From positions 1 through 18,234 of the forward strand of contig DATKXG010000185.1 in assembly GCA_035529175.1 (NCBI GenBank): DNA of 18,234 bases, given 5' to 3'. Each line of letters opens with the position of its first letter. Positions within the stretch are counted from its first letter, which is position 1. The position numbers and the translations under genes are program-made. Below are positions 1 to 6,713 of the stretch, one piece after another. The stretch is from Sva-07 sp035529175. GTDB lineage: Bacteria > Actinomycetota > Acidimicrobiia > Acidimicrobiales > Ilumatobacteraceae. Under the pieces are notes generated by a model. The model saw only the letters and a program-made list of their open reading frames with translations, did no database searches and was not told the DNA's origin.

Positions 1-8
1 CACGACTG

Positions 9-14
9 TACGAC
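9..14 (+). promoter_or_regulatory. Probable -10 hexamer of tesB (leaderless type)
   Basis: TACGAC lies 8 bases before the first ATG at 23, and no Shine-Dalgarno sequence is visible in between. The same TAnnnT-like arrangement recurs before five other genes in this window. The window edge hides any -35 element. Confidence 0.4.
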
Positions 15-22
15 GTGACAAC

Positions 23-907
23 ATGACGGCCGTCATGGAGAGCAGCACCCCCAACCAGGCGGCCTTGGACGACCTCGTCCGACTTCTCGATCTCGAAGCG
101 ATCGAGGTCAACATCTTCCGGGGCAACTCCCCTGACGAGAACCGCCAGCGAGTGTTCGGCGGCCAGGTCGCCGGTCAGGCGCTCGTCGCCGCAGCTCGCA
201 CCATCGACGAGCGCGGGCGGCTCGTGCACTCGCTGCACGCCTACTTCCTGCGCCCCGGTGACCCGACCGTCCCGATCCTGTACGAGGTCGATCGCATCCG
301 CGACGGTCGCAGCTTCTCCACGCGACGGGTGGTGGCGATCCAGCACGGGCGGGCGATCTTCAACCTGCAGGCGAGCTTCCACGACGACGAGCCCGGCCCG
401 GATCATCAGCTTCCGATGCCCGAGGGAATGGGCGATCCGCTCGAGTTCCCCGACTTCCGCACGCGCATGGCGCCGTACGCCGAACAGATCGGCGACTGGT
501 ACGACCGGCCCCGGCCGATCGATCTGCGCTACGTCGACGGCGATCCGACGAGCCGCAGAGGCCAGTCGACCACCGAGCAACACGTGTGGCTGCGCGCCGA
601 CGGTGTGCTGCCCGACGATCCTGTGCTCCACGCCTGTGTGGTGACCTACGCGAGCGACATGACCCTGCTCGACACCACGCTGCTGCCGTTCGGCCTCGAC
701 TGGGACACGCCGGGCATGCAGATGGCCAGCGTCGACCACGCCATGTGGTTCCACCGTCCGTTCCGCGCCGACGACTGGCTCCTGTATGCACAGTCGGCGG
801 TGTCGACCTCGTCGGCACGCGGCATGGCCCGAGGATCGATCTTCACCGGCGACGGGCGGCTGGCCGTCAGCGTGGTGCAGGAGGGACTCACTCGCCTGAC
901 GAGCTGA
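23..907 (+). CDS. tesB: Acyl-CoA thioesterase II
   Basis: This 294-residue protein is a double hot-dog thioesterase that would hydrolyse acyl-CoA to free fatty acid and CoA in the cytoplasm. The family signature FGGQVAGQAL is at residues 45-54 and HSLHAYFLRPGDP at 69-81. By recall of the E. coli TesB sequence, its catalytic triad Asp204, Thr228 and Gln278 lines up with Asp212, Ser236 and Gln286, with spacings of 24 and 50 residues conserved; the Thr to Ser change is conservative. Length is normal for the family. The ATG at 23 follows a TACGAC hexamer by 8 bases, suggesting a leaderless transcript; ATG at 35 is an in-frame alternative. The sugar dehydrogenase-like gene begins 29 bases downstream on the same strand, so the two may be co-transcribed, though no functional link is apparent. 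Confidence 0.93.
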   Translation: MTAVMESSTPNQAALDDLVRLLDLEAIEVNIFRGNSPDENRQRVFGGQVAGQALVAAARTIDERGRLVHSLHAYFLRPGDPTVPILYEVDRIRDGRSFSTRRVVAIQHGRAIFNLQASFHDDEPGPDHQLPMPEGMGDPLEFPDFRTRMAPYAEQIGDWYDRPRPIDLRYVDGDPTSRRGQSTTEQHVWLRADGVLPDDPVLHACVVTYASDMTLLDTTLLPFGLDWDTPGMQMASVDHAMWFHRPFRADDWLLYAQSAVSTSSARGMARGSIFTGDGRLAVSVVQEGLTRLTS

Positions 908-936
908 GCGTCGACGATCGGGATAGAAGTGGAAGG

Positions 937-2232
937 GTGAAACGAGCCCCTCTTGCCATCGTGGTCACCATCGCCCTGGTCGCGGCAGCATGCGGGTCGG
1001 ACGGCAACAGCGACGGCGACTCGTTCGGATTCGGTCGACCCGAGGTGCCCGCCTCGGGGACGACTGCCGAGCCGGCCACGGACTCGTCCGCGGCAGCCCC
1101 CTCCGCACCCGACACCTCCGAGTCATCGACCACCGCCGCTCCGAGCACGACGCCGAGTCCTGCGGGACCGCTGGACGAGCCGACCGTGGCGCTGTTCGAG
1201 ATCGGCACGTTCGATCAGCCGGTCGACGCTGCCTCCCGACCCGGTTTCGGCGAGGTCTACATCGCCGAGCAACCCGGACGCGTGATCGCCGTCACCGACC
1301 TGTCGACCGACGTGGTGCTCGACATCACCGACCTCACCGAGGCCCGAGGCGAACAGGGGCTGCTCGGCCTCGCATTCCACCCCACCGACGATCTCGCATA
1401 CGTCCACTTCACCGACCTCGATGGCGACACCGTCGTCGCCGAGTTCGCAATCGACCCGACGACCGGGCGCTTCGATCGCGACAGCTACCGCGAGCTGCTC
1501 ACGGTCGATCAGCCCTACACCAACCACAACGGCGGCCAGCTCGCGTTCGGTCCGGACCAACTCCTGTACATCGGGCTCGGCGACGGCGGTTCGGGCAGCG
1601 ACCCGCAACGCCATGCGCTCGACCTCACGAGCCGGCTCGGCAAGATCCTGCGGATCGATCCGCTGCCCGACGGCGATCAGCCGTTCGGCGTGCCCGCCGA
1701 CAACCCGTTCGTCGACGACGGTGCGGCCGACCCGACGATCTGGGCGTACGGGCTGCGCAACCCGTGGCGATTCTCGTTCGACCCGGTGACGGGAGATCTG
1801 TGGATCGGCGATGTCGGCCAGGGCGACTTCGAGGAGATCAACCACTCGATGGCGGCCGAGCGTCGAGACGCCGCCAAGGGCGCGAACTTCGGATGGAGCG
1901 CGTTCGAGGGCTTCGAGCGGTTCAACGACGATCAATCGGCCGACGGCGCCCTCGCCCCGCTGTTCGTGTACGACCACGCCGACGGGCGCTGCTCGGTCAC
2001 CGGCGGCACCCTCGCCCGGGCCGACTCGGTCCCCGACCTGGCGGGCTGGTACCTGTTCGGCGACTACTGCACCGGCCAGATCTGGGCCCTCGACCCGACC
2101 GCGCCGTCCTCCGAGCCGCACGTCGTCGAGATCGCGGAACTGAGCGGCCTCGTGGCGATCACGTCGGGGCCCGAGGGGGAGGTGTACGTCGTCTCGAACG
2201 ACGGCGCCGTCGTTCGCCTCATCGCCGACTGA
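937..2232 (+). CDS. PQQ-dependent sugar dehydrogenase-like lipoprotein (GSDH/sorbosone dehydrogenase family)
   Basis: The product has 431 residues. A short basic N-terminus and hydrophobic segment end in the lipobox VAAAC with Cys19, so it is probably lipid-anchored outside the membrane. Residues 20-78 are a Ser/Thr/Pro/Ala-rich linker. Residues about 85-430 form the six-bladed propeller of the GSDH family, with TNHNGGQLAFGPD around 195-207 containing the conserved histidine (His197), GLGDGG at 213-218 and YGLRNPWRFSFDP at 271-283 with Arg274. Such enzymes oxidise aldose sugars using PQQ, but many family members have unknown substrates or are not enzymes, and no PQQ synthesis gene is in view. 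The GTG at 937 was chosen because GAAG lies 7 bases upstream and because it gives a complete signal peptide; the frame is open further upstream, but that part overlaps tesB and does not look coding. The gene ends at the convergent hairpin. Confidence 0.85.
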   Translation: MKRAPLAIVVTIALVAAACGSDGNSDGDSFGFGRPEVPASGTTAEPATDSSAAAPSAPDTSESSTTAAPSTTPSPAGPLDEPTVALFEIGTFDQPVDAASRPGFGEVYIAEQPGRVIAVTDLSTDVVLDITDLTEARGEQGLLGLAFHPTDDLAYVHFTDLDGDTVVAEFAIDPTTGRFDRDSYRELLTVDQPYTNHNGGQLAFGPDQLLYIGLGDGGSGSDPQRHALDLTSRLGKILRIDPLPDGDQPFGVPADNPFVDDGAADPTIWAYGLRNPWRFSFDPVTGDLWIGDVGQGDFEEINHSMAAERRDAAKGANFGWSAFEGFERFNDDQSADGALAPLFVYDHADGRCSVTGGTLARADSVPDLAGWYLFGDYCTGQIWALDPTAPSSEPHVVEIAELSGLVAITSGPEGEVYVVSNDGAVVRLIAD

Positions 2233-2246
2233 ACGCAGCCCACCGG

Positions 2247-2323
2247 CCCCCAGCACCACCCCAGCGATGAGCGAAAGGCCGCTATCCGGGCGGTTCACTC
2301 ATCGCTGGGGGTGGGTGCTGGGG
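2247..2323. terminator. Long hairpin between convergent genes (probable bidirectional terminator)
   Basis: A perfect 13-bp inverted repeat, CCCCAGCGATGAG at 2259-2271 and its complement at 2298-2310, is extended outward with small bulges by AGCACC and GGTGCT. A weaker inner pairing of CCGC (2279-2282) with GCGG (2290-2293) could shorten the 26-base loop. It sits between the stop codons of the + strand dehydrogenase and the - strand RIO kinase, as expected of a shared terminator. There is no T-run on either side. Confidence 0.65.
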
Positions 2324-2341
2324 TGGGTGCTGGGGTGGGTG
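2311..2341 (+). repeat. 12-bp tandem repeat (2.6 copies) with G-quadruplex pattern
   Basis: The unit GTGGGTGCTGGG occurs at 2311-2322 and 2323-2334, followed by a partial copy at 2335-2341. Together with the preceding Gs this gives six tracts of three or more guanines between 2307 and 2339, separated by T or TGCT, which meets the usual G4 sequence rule. It abuts the RIO kinase stop codon and includes the outer part of the terminator stem. Confidence 0.7.
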
Positions 2342-2347
2342 ACGGTG

Positions 2348-3097
2348 TCACAGGAAGCTGAGCAGATCGGCGAACAGCTCCTCGGCGTCGACGTCGACTC
2401 CACGTCGGGTGAACCACCCGCAGATGTTGAGCACATCACGGTGAAGGAAATCGAGTCCCTGCAGGTTCGCGGCGAGATCGATCGACTGCGGGAAGTCGAT
2501 GAACCACAACCGGTCCTCCCACCAGAGCAGGTTGTACGCCGAGAGATCGCCGTGGGCGATCCCGGCGGCGGTGATCGAGCGCAAACCGGCGAGCAGCTGG
2601 TCGAATGCGTCGGCGAGCTGATCCCTCGACAAGCGTGCGGCGGACAGCTGCGGCGCCGCCATCTCCCACGAGCCGACGTACTCGAGGTCGAACACGTCGT
2701 CGGCGAAGGCAATCGGGTAGGGCACGGACACCCCGGCCCGCCAGAGATCTGACATCACGTCGTGTTCAGTGCCGGTCCAGCGGTCCTGCAGCAGTTTCTT
2801 GCCATAGGTCGACATCCGCTCGATGGCGCGCCGGTCACGGGACTTGCGGAACTGTCGGCCCTCCCGGTACTGGACATCGTGACGGAAGGCGGACGCGCGC
2901 TGCACGCCCATCGCCTCGAGCTGCCCCTTCTGGGTGACGTGTCGCGGCAGGTACCGCTTGCGGGCGATGAGACACGAGCGGCCGTCGTCACCGATGCGTT
3001 CGACAAGATTGACCTGGGCCTCCTTCCCGCTCTTGACGACGCCGTGGTCGACGTCGGAGTAGGGCTCGGCGACGAGCCAGGACGGTTGATCGGACAT
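2348..3097 (-). CDS. RIO-type serine protein kinase
   Basis: The 249-residue product carries the RIO kinase pattern: SGKEAQV at 23-29 as the ATP-binding loop, Lys47 in ARKRYL as the likely ATP-contacting lysine, HGDLSAYN at 182-189 with catalytic Asp184, and IDFPQ at 200-204 with metal-binding Asp201. In archaea and eukaryotes RIO kinases act in ribosome maturation; bacterial members are common but their targets are largely unknown, so no target is assigned. The ATG at 3097 was chosen because GAGG lies 7 bases upstream; an in-frame GTG at 3181 would add 28 low-complexity residues. It lies 231 bases downstream of ppk2 on the same strand, with a separate likely promoter and a leader containing a small ORF. 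Its 3' end meets the convergent hairpin. Confidence 0.88.
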   Translation of the reverse strand: MSDQPSWLVAEPYSDVDHGVVKSGKEAQVNLVERIGDDGRSCLIARKRYLPRHVTQKGQLEAMGVQRASAFRHDVQYREGRQFRKSRDRRAIERMSTYGKKLLQDRWTGTEHDVMSDLWRAGVSVPYPIAFADDVFDLEYVGSWEMAAPQLSAARLSRDQLADAFDQLLAGLRSITAAGIAHGDLSAYNLLWWEDRLWFIDFPQSIDLAANLQGLDFLHRDVLNICGWFTRRGVDVDAEELFADLLSFL

Positions 3098-3199
3098 GTG
3101 TGCACCTCTGGCGCGGGAGAACGACGATGGACGAAGTTCGGTCGCGCCACTCCGGGCAACGGGAGAGAAGCGATGGAGCACGGGCTCAGGTCGGCTGGT

Positions 3200-3244
3200 T
3201 CAGCACGACACGCGACCGACGGTGGAAGCGGCAACAACGGTCAT
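3200..3244 (-). CDS. Candidate 14-residue leader peptide upstream of RIO kinase
   Basis: The - strand shows AGAGGAGGAG, then TTGCAC, then ATG: the strongest Shine-Dalgarno match seen in the window. The ORF reads MTVVAASTVGRVSC and ends at TGA. A TAGTCT hexamer (3284-3279) would start a transcript about 30 bases before this ATG. The ORF is in the same frame as the RIO kinase, which begins 102 bases beyond the TGA. It resembles a regulatory leader peptide by position; the sequence does not match a leader family I know. It could also be a chance ORF beside a purine-rich tract. Confidence 0.42.
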   Translation of the reverse strand: MTVVAASTVGRVSC

Positions 3245-3278
3245 GTGCAACTCCTCCTCTCGGTCGACGGACGATGTC

Positions 3279-3284
3279 AGACTA
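3279..3284 (-). promoter_or_regulatory. Probable -10 hexamer for the RIO kinase leader
   Basis: TAGTCT on the - strand fits the actinobacterial TAnnnT pattern. It would give a 5' leader of roughly 175 bases before the RIO kinase start, covering the small ORF. No good -35 was seen. The rest of the 231-base gap between ppk2 and the kinase holds no other recognisable gene. Confidence 0.35.
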
Positions 3285-3328
3285 GCTCACTCCGGCGACG
3301 GCATCGCAGGGGGTTTCCGTACCCGCGG

Positions 3329-4297
3329 CTACCACTGTTCGCCGTGGTCGGGGAGCGTGTCAGGGGTGCCGACGATCAGCGGGTCGGGCGGAACGACGAC
3401 ATCGAGGTTCTTGCCCTCGTACGGCAGCACAGACAGCACGTGGCGCATCGCATTGATGCGTCCACGCTTCTTGTCGTTGCTGCGCACGATGGTCCAGGGA
3501 GCGAGCTCGGTCGAGGTGCGCTCGAACATCGTGAGCTTCGCCTGGGTGTAGTCGTCCCAACGATCGAGCGACGCAATGTCGGTCGGGCTGAGCTTCCACT
3601 GCCGGACCGGGTCGATGCGCCGGATCGTGAACCTGGCGATCTGCTCGCGGCGCGACACCGAGAACCACAGCTTGACCAGTGTGGTGCCCGCGTTCATCAG
3701 CATCTCCTCGAACTGCGGCACCGAGCGAAGAAACTCCTCGTACTCCTCGGGCGTGCAGTACCCCATCACCCGCTCGACGCCGGCGCGGTTGTACCACGAA
3801 CGATCGAAGAACCGCATCTCGCCTCGGGTCGGCAGATGCCGCACGTACCGTTGGAAGAACCACTCACCCTGCTCGCGCTGCGACGGCACGCTGAGCGCCA
3901 CGACCTCGGCGCCGCGCGGGTCGAGATGCTCGAGGAACCGCTTGATGGTTCCTCCCTTGCCGGCGGCGTCACGTCCTTCGAAGACCAGCACGATCTTCTG
4001 ACCGGTCGACTTGATCCAGTCCTGTGCCTTGAGCAGCTCGACCTGGAGGTCACGCTTCAACGACTCGTACTCCGAACGCGACATCCGTTCGGTGTACGGG
4101 TAGCTCTCCTGCCACGTGTTGACCGGCAGTCCGTCGGGGCCCAGCAAGATCGGGTCGTCGACCTGGTCGAAGGTACCTTCGACGGTGAACCCACGCGCTG
4201 CGATCTCCTCGGCGCTCATCGAACGGAACGCCTCGATGAGACTGTCGATGTCGGTGACCTGTCGACCCTCGGCTCGTTGCTCGTCGGACTGGCTCAC
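3329..4297 (-). CDS. ppk2: Polyphosphate kinase 2 family protein
   Basis: The 322-residue product is a PPK2-family P-loop kinase, which transfers phosphate between polyphosphate and nucleotides, usually in the direction of NDP or NMP phosphorylation. Walker A is FEGRDAAGKGG at 106-116. The lid and Walker B region includes FFDRSWYNRAGVERVMGYC at 163-181. Length and the single PPK2 domain fit the class I type, but nucleotide preference cannot be read here. The GTG at 4297 is chosen because GGAG lies 7 bases upstream, and it leaves a 13-base gap after the mreB stop; the in-frame GTG at 4324 would overlap mreB and has no clear ribosome binding site. Stop is TAG. It is probably co-transcribed with mreB. 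A ppk1 gene at the far right of the window gives this genome at least two polyphosphate kinases. Confidence 0.92.
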   Translation of the reverse strand: MSQSDEQRAEGRQVTDIDSLIEAFRSMSAEEIAARGFTVEGTFDQVDDPILLGPDGLPVNTWQESYPYTERMSRSEYESLKRDLQVELLKAQDWIKSTGQKIVLVFEGRDAAGKGGTIKRFLEHLDPRGAEVVALSVPSQREQGEWFFQRYVRHLPTRGEMRFFDRSWYNRAGVERVMGYCTPEEYEEFLRSVPQFEEMLMNAGTTLVKLWFSVSRREQIARFTIRRIDPVRQWKLSPTDIASLDRWDDYTQAKLTMFERTSTELAPWTIVRSNDKKRGRINAMRHVLSVLPYEGKNLDVVVPPDPLIVGTPDTLPDHGEQW

Positions 4298-4310
4298 GCT
4301 GCTTCTCCGT

Positions 4311-5315
4311 TCAGCGACGGGCACCCATGAACATGCCCTTCAAGGCCTCATAGTGCTCGATCACGTGGCCGGCGCCCAAGACGACCGCCTCGAGCGGGAC
4401 GTTCGACATCTTGACCGGCACCTCGGTCTCGCGCTCGATGCGCTCGGCCAGACCGCGCAGCAGCCCGCCGCCGCCGACGAGGTACATGCCACGCACGAGG
4501 AAGTCCTGCGACAACTCCGGAGGCGCCTTCGACAAGCACCGGATCACCGACGCCACGATCGACGACACGACATCCTCGATCGCGTAGCGGACTTCCTCCG
4601 GGGTGAGCAGCACCGTCTTGGGCAACCCGGTCATCAGGTCGCGCCCGCGCACCTCGGCCTGGTGCTCGTCGGGCGTCGGGTCCGCCGACCCGATCGCCAC
4701 CTTGATCTCCTCGGCGGTGCGTTCGCCGATGGCGATGCCATGTTCGCGCCGCACGTAGTTCTGGATCGCCGCGTCGATGTCGAAGGATCCGACGCGCACG
4801 GCTTCGAGTGCGACGATGCCGCCGAGGCTGATGACGGCCGTCTCGCTGGTGCCGCCGCCGATGTCGATCACCATGTTGCCGACGGGCTCGTCGATCGGCA
4901 GGTCGGCGCCGATCGCCGCTGCCATCGGCTGCTCGATCAGGTTGGCGTCGGCGGCGCCGGCCCGGCGGGCCGCGTCGGTGACCGCGCGCCGTTCGACCTC
5001 GGTGATTGCCGAGGGAACGCAGATGACGACCTTGGGTCGCGTGAAGCGGCTGACACCGACACGTTGCAGCAGCAGGCGGATCATCCGCTCGGTGATCTCG
5101 AAGTCGGTGATCGCCCCGCCGCGCAGCGGGCGCACGGCCACGATGTAGCCCGGCGTCCGCCCGATCATCTGCCACGCTTCGCGCCCGGTGGCGAGCACCT
5201 CGCCCGTCTGGCGGTTGAGAGCGATGACCGACGGCTCGTTGAGCACGATGCCGCGACCCTTCATGTAGACGAGGGTGTTGGCGGTGCCCAGGTCGATGGC
5301 GAGGTCACGCGCCAT
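4311..5315 (-). CDS. mreB: Rod shape-determining actin homologue MreB
   Basis: The 334-residue protein is a full-length bacterial actin. It has the phosphate-1 loop DLGTANT at 8-14, VPSAIT at 100-105, EQPMAAAIGADLP at 128-140, the phosphate-2 loop DIGGGTSETAV at 151-161, and the adenosine motif GGGGLLRG at 281-288. MreB filaments at the inner face of the membrane guide lateral peptidoglycan synthesis, normally with MreC, MreD, RodA and PBP2. None of these partners is in the window; instead mreB lies between a 71-residue membrane protein gene (53-base gap) and ppk2 (13-base gap). The ATG is preceded by AGGTGAG at suitable distance. The annotation as MreB is firm; Mbl-type paralogues have the same signatures. 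Confidence 0.94.
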   Translation of the reverse strand: MARDLAIDLGTANTLVYMKGRGIVLNEPSVIALNRQTGEVLATGREAWQMIGRTPGYIVAVRPLRGGAITDFEITERMIRLLLQRVGVSRFTRPKVVICVPSAITEVERRAVTDAARRAGAADANLIEQPMAAAIGADLPIDEPVGNMVIDIGGGTSETAVISLGGIVALEAVRVGSFDIDAAIQNYVRREHGIAIGERTAEEIKVAIGSADPTPDEHQAEVRGRDLMTGLPKTVLLTPEEVRYAIEDVVSSIVASVIRCLSKAPPELSQDFLVRGMYLVGGGGLLRGLAERIERETEVPVKMSNVPLEAVVLGAGHVIEHYEALKGMFMGARR

Positions 5316-5368
5316 GAGTGCTCACCTGCGCCCGTGGGGAGGGGTGTGCCGCGCCGAGCGCAGTGGCG

Positions 5369-5584
5369 TCACGTGTCATCGCCACCATCATCGCCGCTGG
5401 CGGCCCGTTCGGACGGTTTCATCCGATCGGACGTCTGACGCCGCGCCTCGGGCGACAACGCGTCGATCTGACGCCGGAACGAGGCGATGTCGTCGGGCGG
5501 TTGGCGGTTGCGCCGCGCCGCCGTTGCGACGAACGCCACGATGACGCCGAGCACCAGGAACCCGGCGACGACGGCGGCGGTCAC
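5369..5584 (-). CDS. Small single-pass membrane protein of unknown function
   Basis: The start GTG overlaps the moaE stop as GTGA (5584-5581), which favours translational coupling and decides the start. The 71-residue product has one hydrophobic segment at about residues 2-22 (AAVVAGFLVLGVIVAFVATA), then RRNRQ and a charged, hydrophilic tail rich in Asp, Arg and Gly. The basic residues after the helix predict the tail to be cytoplasmic. I do not recognise the family. It is sandwiched between moaE and mreB on the same strand. Composition continues the local pattern, so it is more likely a real gene than noise, but no domain supports it. Confidence 0.6.
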   Translation of the reverse strand: MTAAVVAGFLVLGVIVAFVATAARRNRQPPDDIASFRRQIDALSPEARRQTSDRMKPSERAASGDDGGDDT

Positions 5585-6057
5585 TCCGAACCCACCGATC
5601 TCGCGTCGCGGAGGTCGTGGGCGCCGGTTCCCCAGTCGGCACCGTCGGCCCACACTTCGTGCTTCCAGATCGGAGCGGACTCCTTGAGGGCGTCGATCGC
5701 GAAGCGCGCCGCCTCGAACGCCTCGGCGCGATGTGGCGCCGACACCACGGCAATCACCGACGACTCGCCGATCCCGAGCCGGCCGAGCCGGTGCAGGAGC
5801 ACGACGCGACCGGTGTCGGGCCAGCGGCGCCGTAGCTCGGCTCCGATCTCAGCGAAGCGGGGCAGCGCCTGCTCCTCGTAGGCCTCGTAGGTGAGATGCT
5901 CGACGCCCGAACGCCCGTCGGCGTGGTCACGGATCGTCCCGCTGAAGAGCACGACCGCACCGCACTGCGGCCGGACCGCCCAGTCGTAGGCAGCGCCGAT
6001 CGGTAGTTCGGACTCGGTGAGACCGAACCAGTCATCACCATCGAGGGGTTGATCCAC
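5581..6057 (-). CDS. moaE: Molybdopterin synthase catalytic subunit MoaE
   Basis: With the GTG at 6057 the product is 158 residues, the usual length. MoaE with MoaD converts cyclic pyranopterin monophosphate into molybdopterin. Visible marks are GAVVLFSGTIRDH at 33-45, LTYEAYEEQA around 55-64, HRLGRLGIGESSV at 89-101, the AxHR motif with His109-Arg110, and LKESAPIWKHE at 124-134, where Lys125 and Lys132 correspond to the two active-site lysines of E. coli MoaE. The frame stays open to 6255, but that extension is arginine-rich, runs into the divergent gene, and lacks MoaE character. TACGAT ends 6 bases before the GTG with no Shine-Dalgarno sequence, so a leaderless transcript is likely. No moaD or other cofactor gene is nearby. 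The gene probably heads a unit continuing into the small membrane protein, mreB and ppk2. Confidence 0.92.
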   Translation of the reverse strand: MDQPLDGDDWFGLTESELPIGAAYDWAVRPQCGAVVLFSGTIRDHADGRSGVEHLTYEAYEEQALPRFAEIGAELRRRWPDTGRVVLLHRLGRLGIGESSVIAVVSAPHRAEAFEAARFAIDALKESAPIWKHEVWADGADWGTGAHDLRDARSVGSE

Positions 6058-6063
6058 GTCGGC

Positions 6064-6069
6064 ATCGTA
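6064..6069 (-). promoter_or_regulatory. -10 hexamer of moaE (leaderless type)
   Basis: TACGAT on the - strand is separated from the moaE GTG by 6 bases, placing the predicted transcription start at or next to the start codon. It shares the 80-base divergent spacer with the promoter at 6123-6128. Confidence 0.5.
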
Positions 6070-6122
6070 GCGATGCGGGCGCCTCGCCCGTCGGCCGCGG
6101 CCACGACCTCCGCGCAGCGTTG

Positions 6123-6128
6123 TACGAT
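6123..6128 (+). promoter_or_regulatory. -10 hexamer of the HPSE-motif gene (leaderless type)
   Basis: TACGAT on the + strand lies 9 bases before the GTG at 6138 with no Shine-Dalgarno sequence between. It is the same hexamer as the divergent moaE promoter. Confidence 0.45.
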
Positions 6129-6137
6129 CTCGTCCTC

Positions 6138-6713
6138 GTGGAGTCAGGTCCCCTGCCACCGCACGAGCGTTCGTGGCGGCACCCTTCCGAACTCGGGCCG
6201 ACGCGGCTCGACGTCGACGACACGAGTCGACGGACCCAGGTGAGCCTGCTCGCACTGGGCGGCGGCACCTTGGCGGTCCTCGCGGTGGCGGCCATGGTCG
6301 TGGCGATGACCCCGCGCGCCGCGAGCGGTCCGGTCGCGTTGAGCTCGACGACCACGCCGATCACGGCCCGCGCCGTGGTCGAACCGCCCGAGACGGCGTT
6401 GGTGAATTCGACTGCACCATCGATGGCTCGCACGCCGCTCGCGGCGCAGACTGCGCTGTCGACGTCGTTCGTGGCGTTCCCGCACGCCATCACCCCAGGC
6501 CCGCAGCTCGACGTCGACGGTACCCAGGTGGCCGACGCCGCTCCGGCCGGCGACGACACCGTCTTCGTGCGCACCGAGGCGGTCACGTACCAGCTCACCT
6601 GGGATCTCGCCCAGCACCTGGACGTCCCGGACGGGTCCGTGATCTTCGACGCCGACGGCGACCTGGTCGCACGCGTGAGCGAGGGTGACCTGCTCAGCCT
6701 CGTCGACGGATGA
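6138..6713 (+). CDS. Single-pass membrane protein with N-terminal WRHPSELG motif, unknown function
   Basis: The 191-residue product starts with LPPHERSWRHPSELG at residues 6-20, followed by an acidic stretch and one transmembrane helix at about 35-57. The remainder, rich in Ala, Thr and Pro to about residue 120, ends in a compact region at 120-191 with VFVRTEAVTYQLTWDL and DADGDLVARVSEGD. From memory, an 'RHPSE' stretch just before a membrane helix recurs in actinobacterial membrane proteins, including PDZ/trypsin-like ones; its meaning is unknown to me. No catalytic motif is visible. The GTG at 6138 is preferred to the ATG at 6120 because the motif then lies right at the N-terminus and TACGAT lies 9 bases upstream. 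Its last 20 bases overlap the end of the convergent SDR gene. Confidence 0.72.
   Translation: MESGPLPPHERSWRHPSELGPTRLDVDDTSRRTQVSLLALGGGTLAVLAVAAMVVAMTPRAASGPVALSSTTTPITARAVVEPPETALVNSTAPSMARTPLAAQTALSTSFVAFPHAITPGPQLDVDGTQVADAAPAGDDTVFVRTEAVTYQLTWDLAQHLDVPDGSVIFDADGDLVARVSEGDLLSLVDG

Noticed and set aside
990..2270. Long + strand frame overlapping the dehydrogenase gene
   Set aside because: The translation is arginine-dominated and featureless, as expected of a shifted frame over a high-GC gene; the recognised domain lies in the other frame.
3098..3244. Selenocysteine or readthrough at the TGA at 3202-3200 producing an extended RIO kinase
   Set aside because: Not assigned: there is a good separate ribosome binding site before 3097, the intervening residues resemble no RIO N-terminus, and no selenocysteine insertion element or Sec gene is visible. 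Kept only as an alternative in the findings.
3310..3325. GGGT/ACCC hairpin after ppk2 as terminator
   Set aside because: A 4-bp stem is not distinguishable from chance in this base composition.
2762..4330. 522-codon + strand frame across the RIO kinase and ppk2
   Set aside because: It is antisense to two well-supported genes, shows no domain, and runs in the phase that stays open opposite GC-rich codons.
4116..5438. 440-codon + strand frame antisense to mreB
   Set aside because: Rich in Asp/His/Arg without any motif; mirror of the mreB coding frame.
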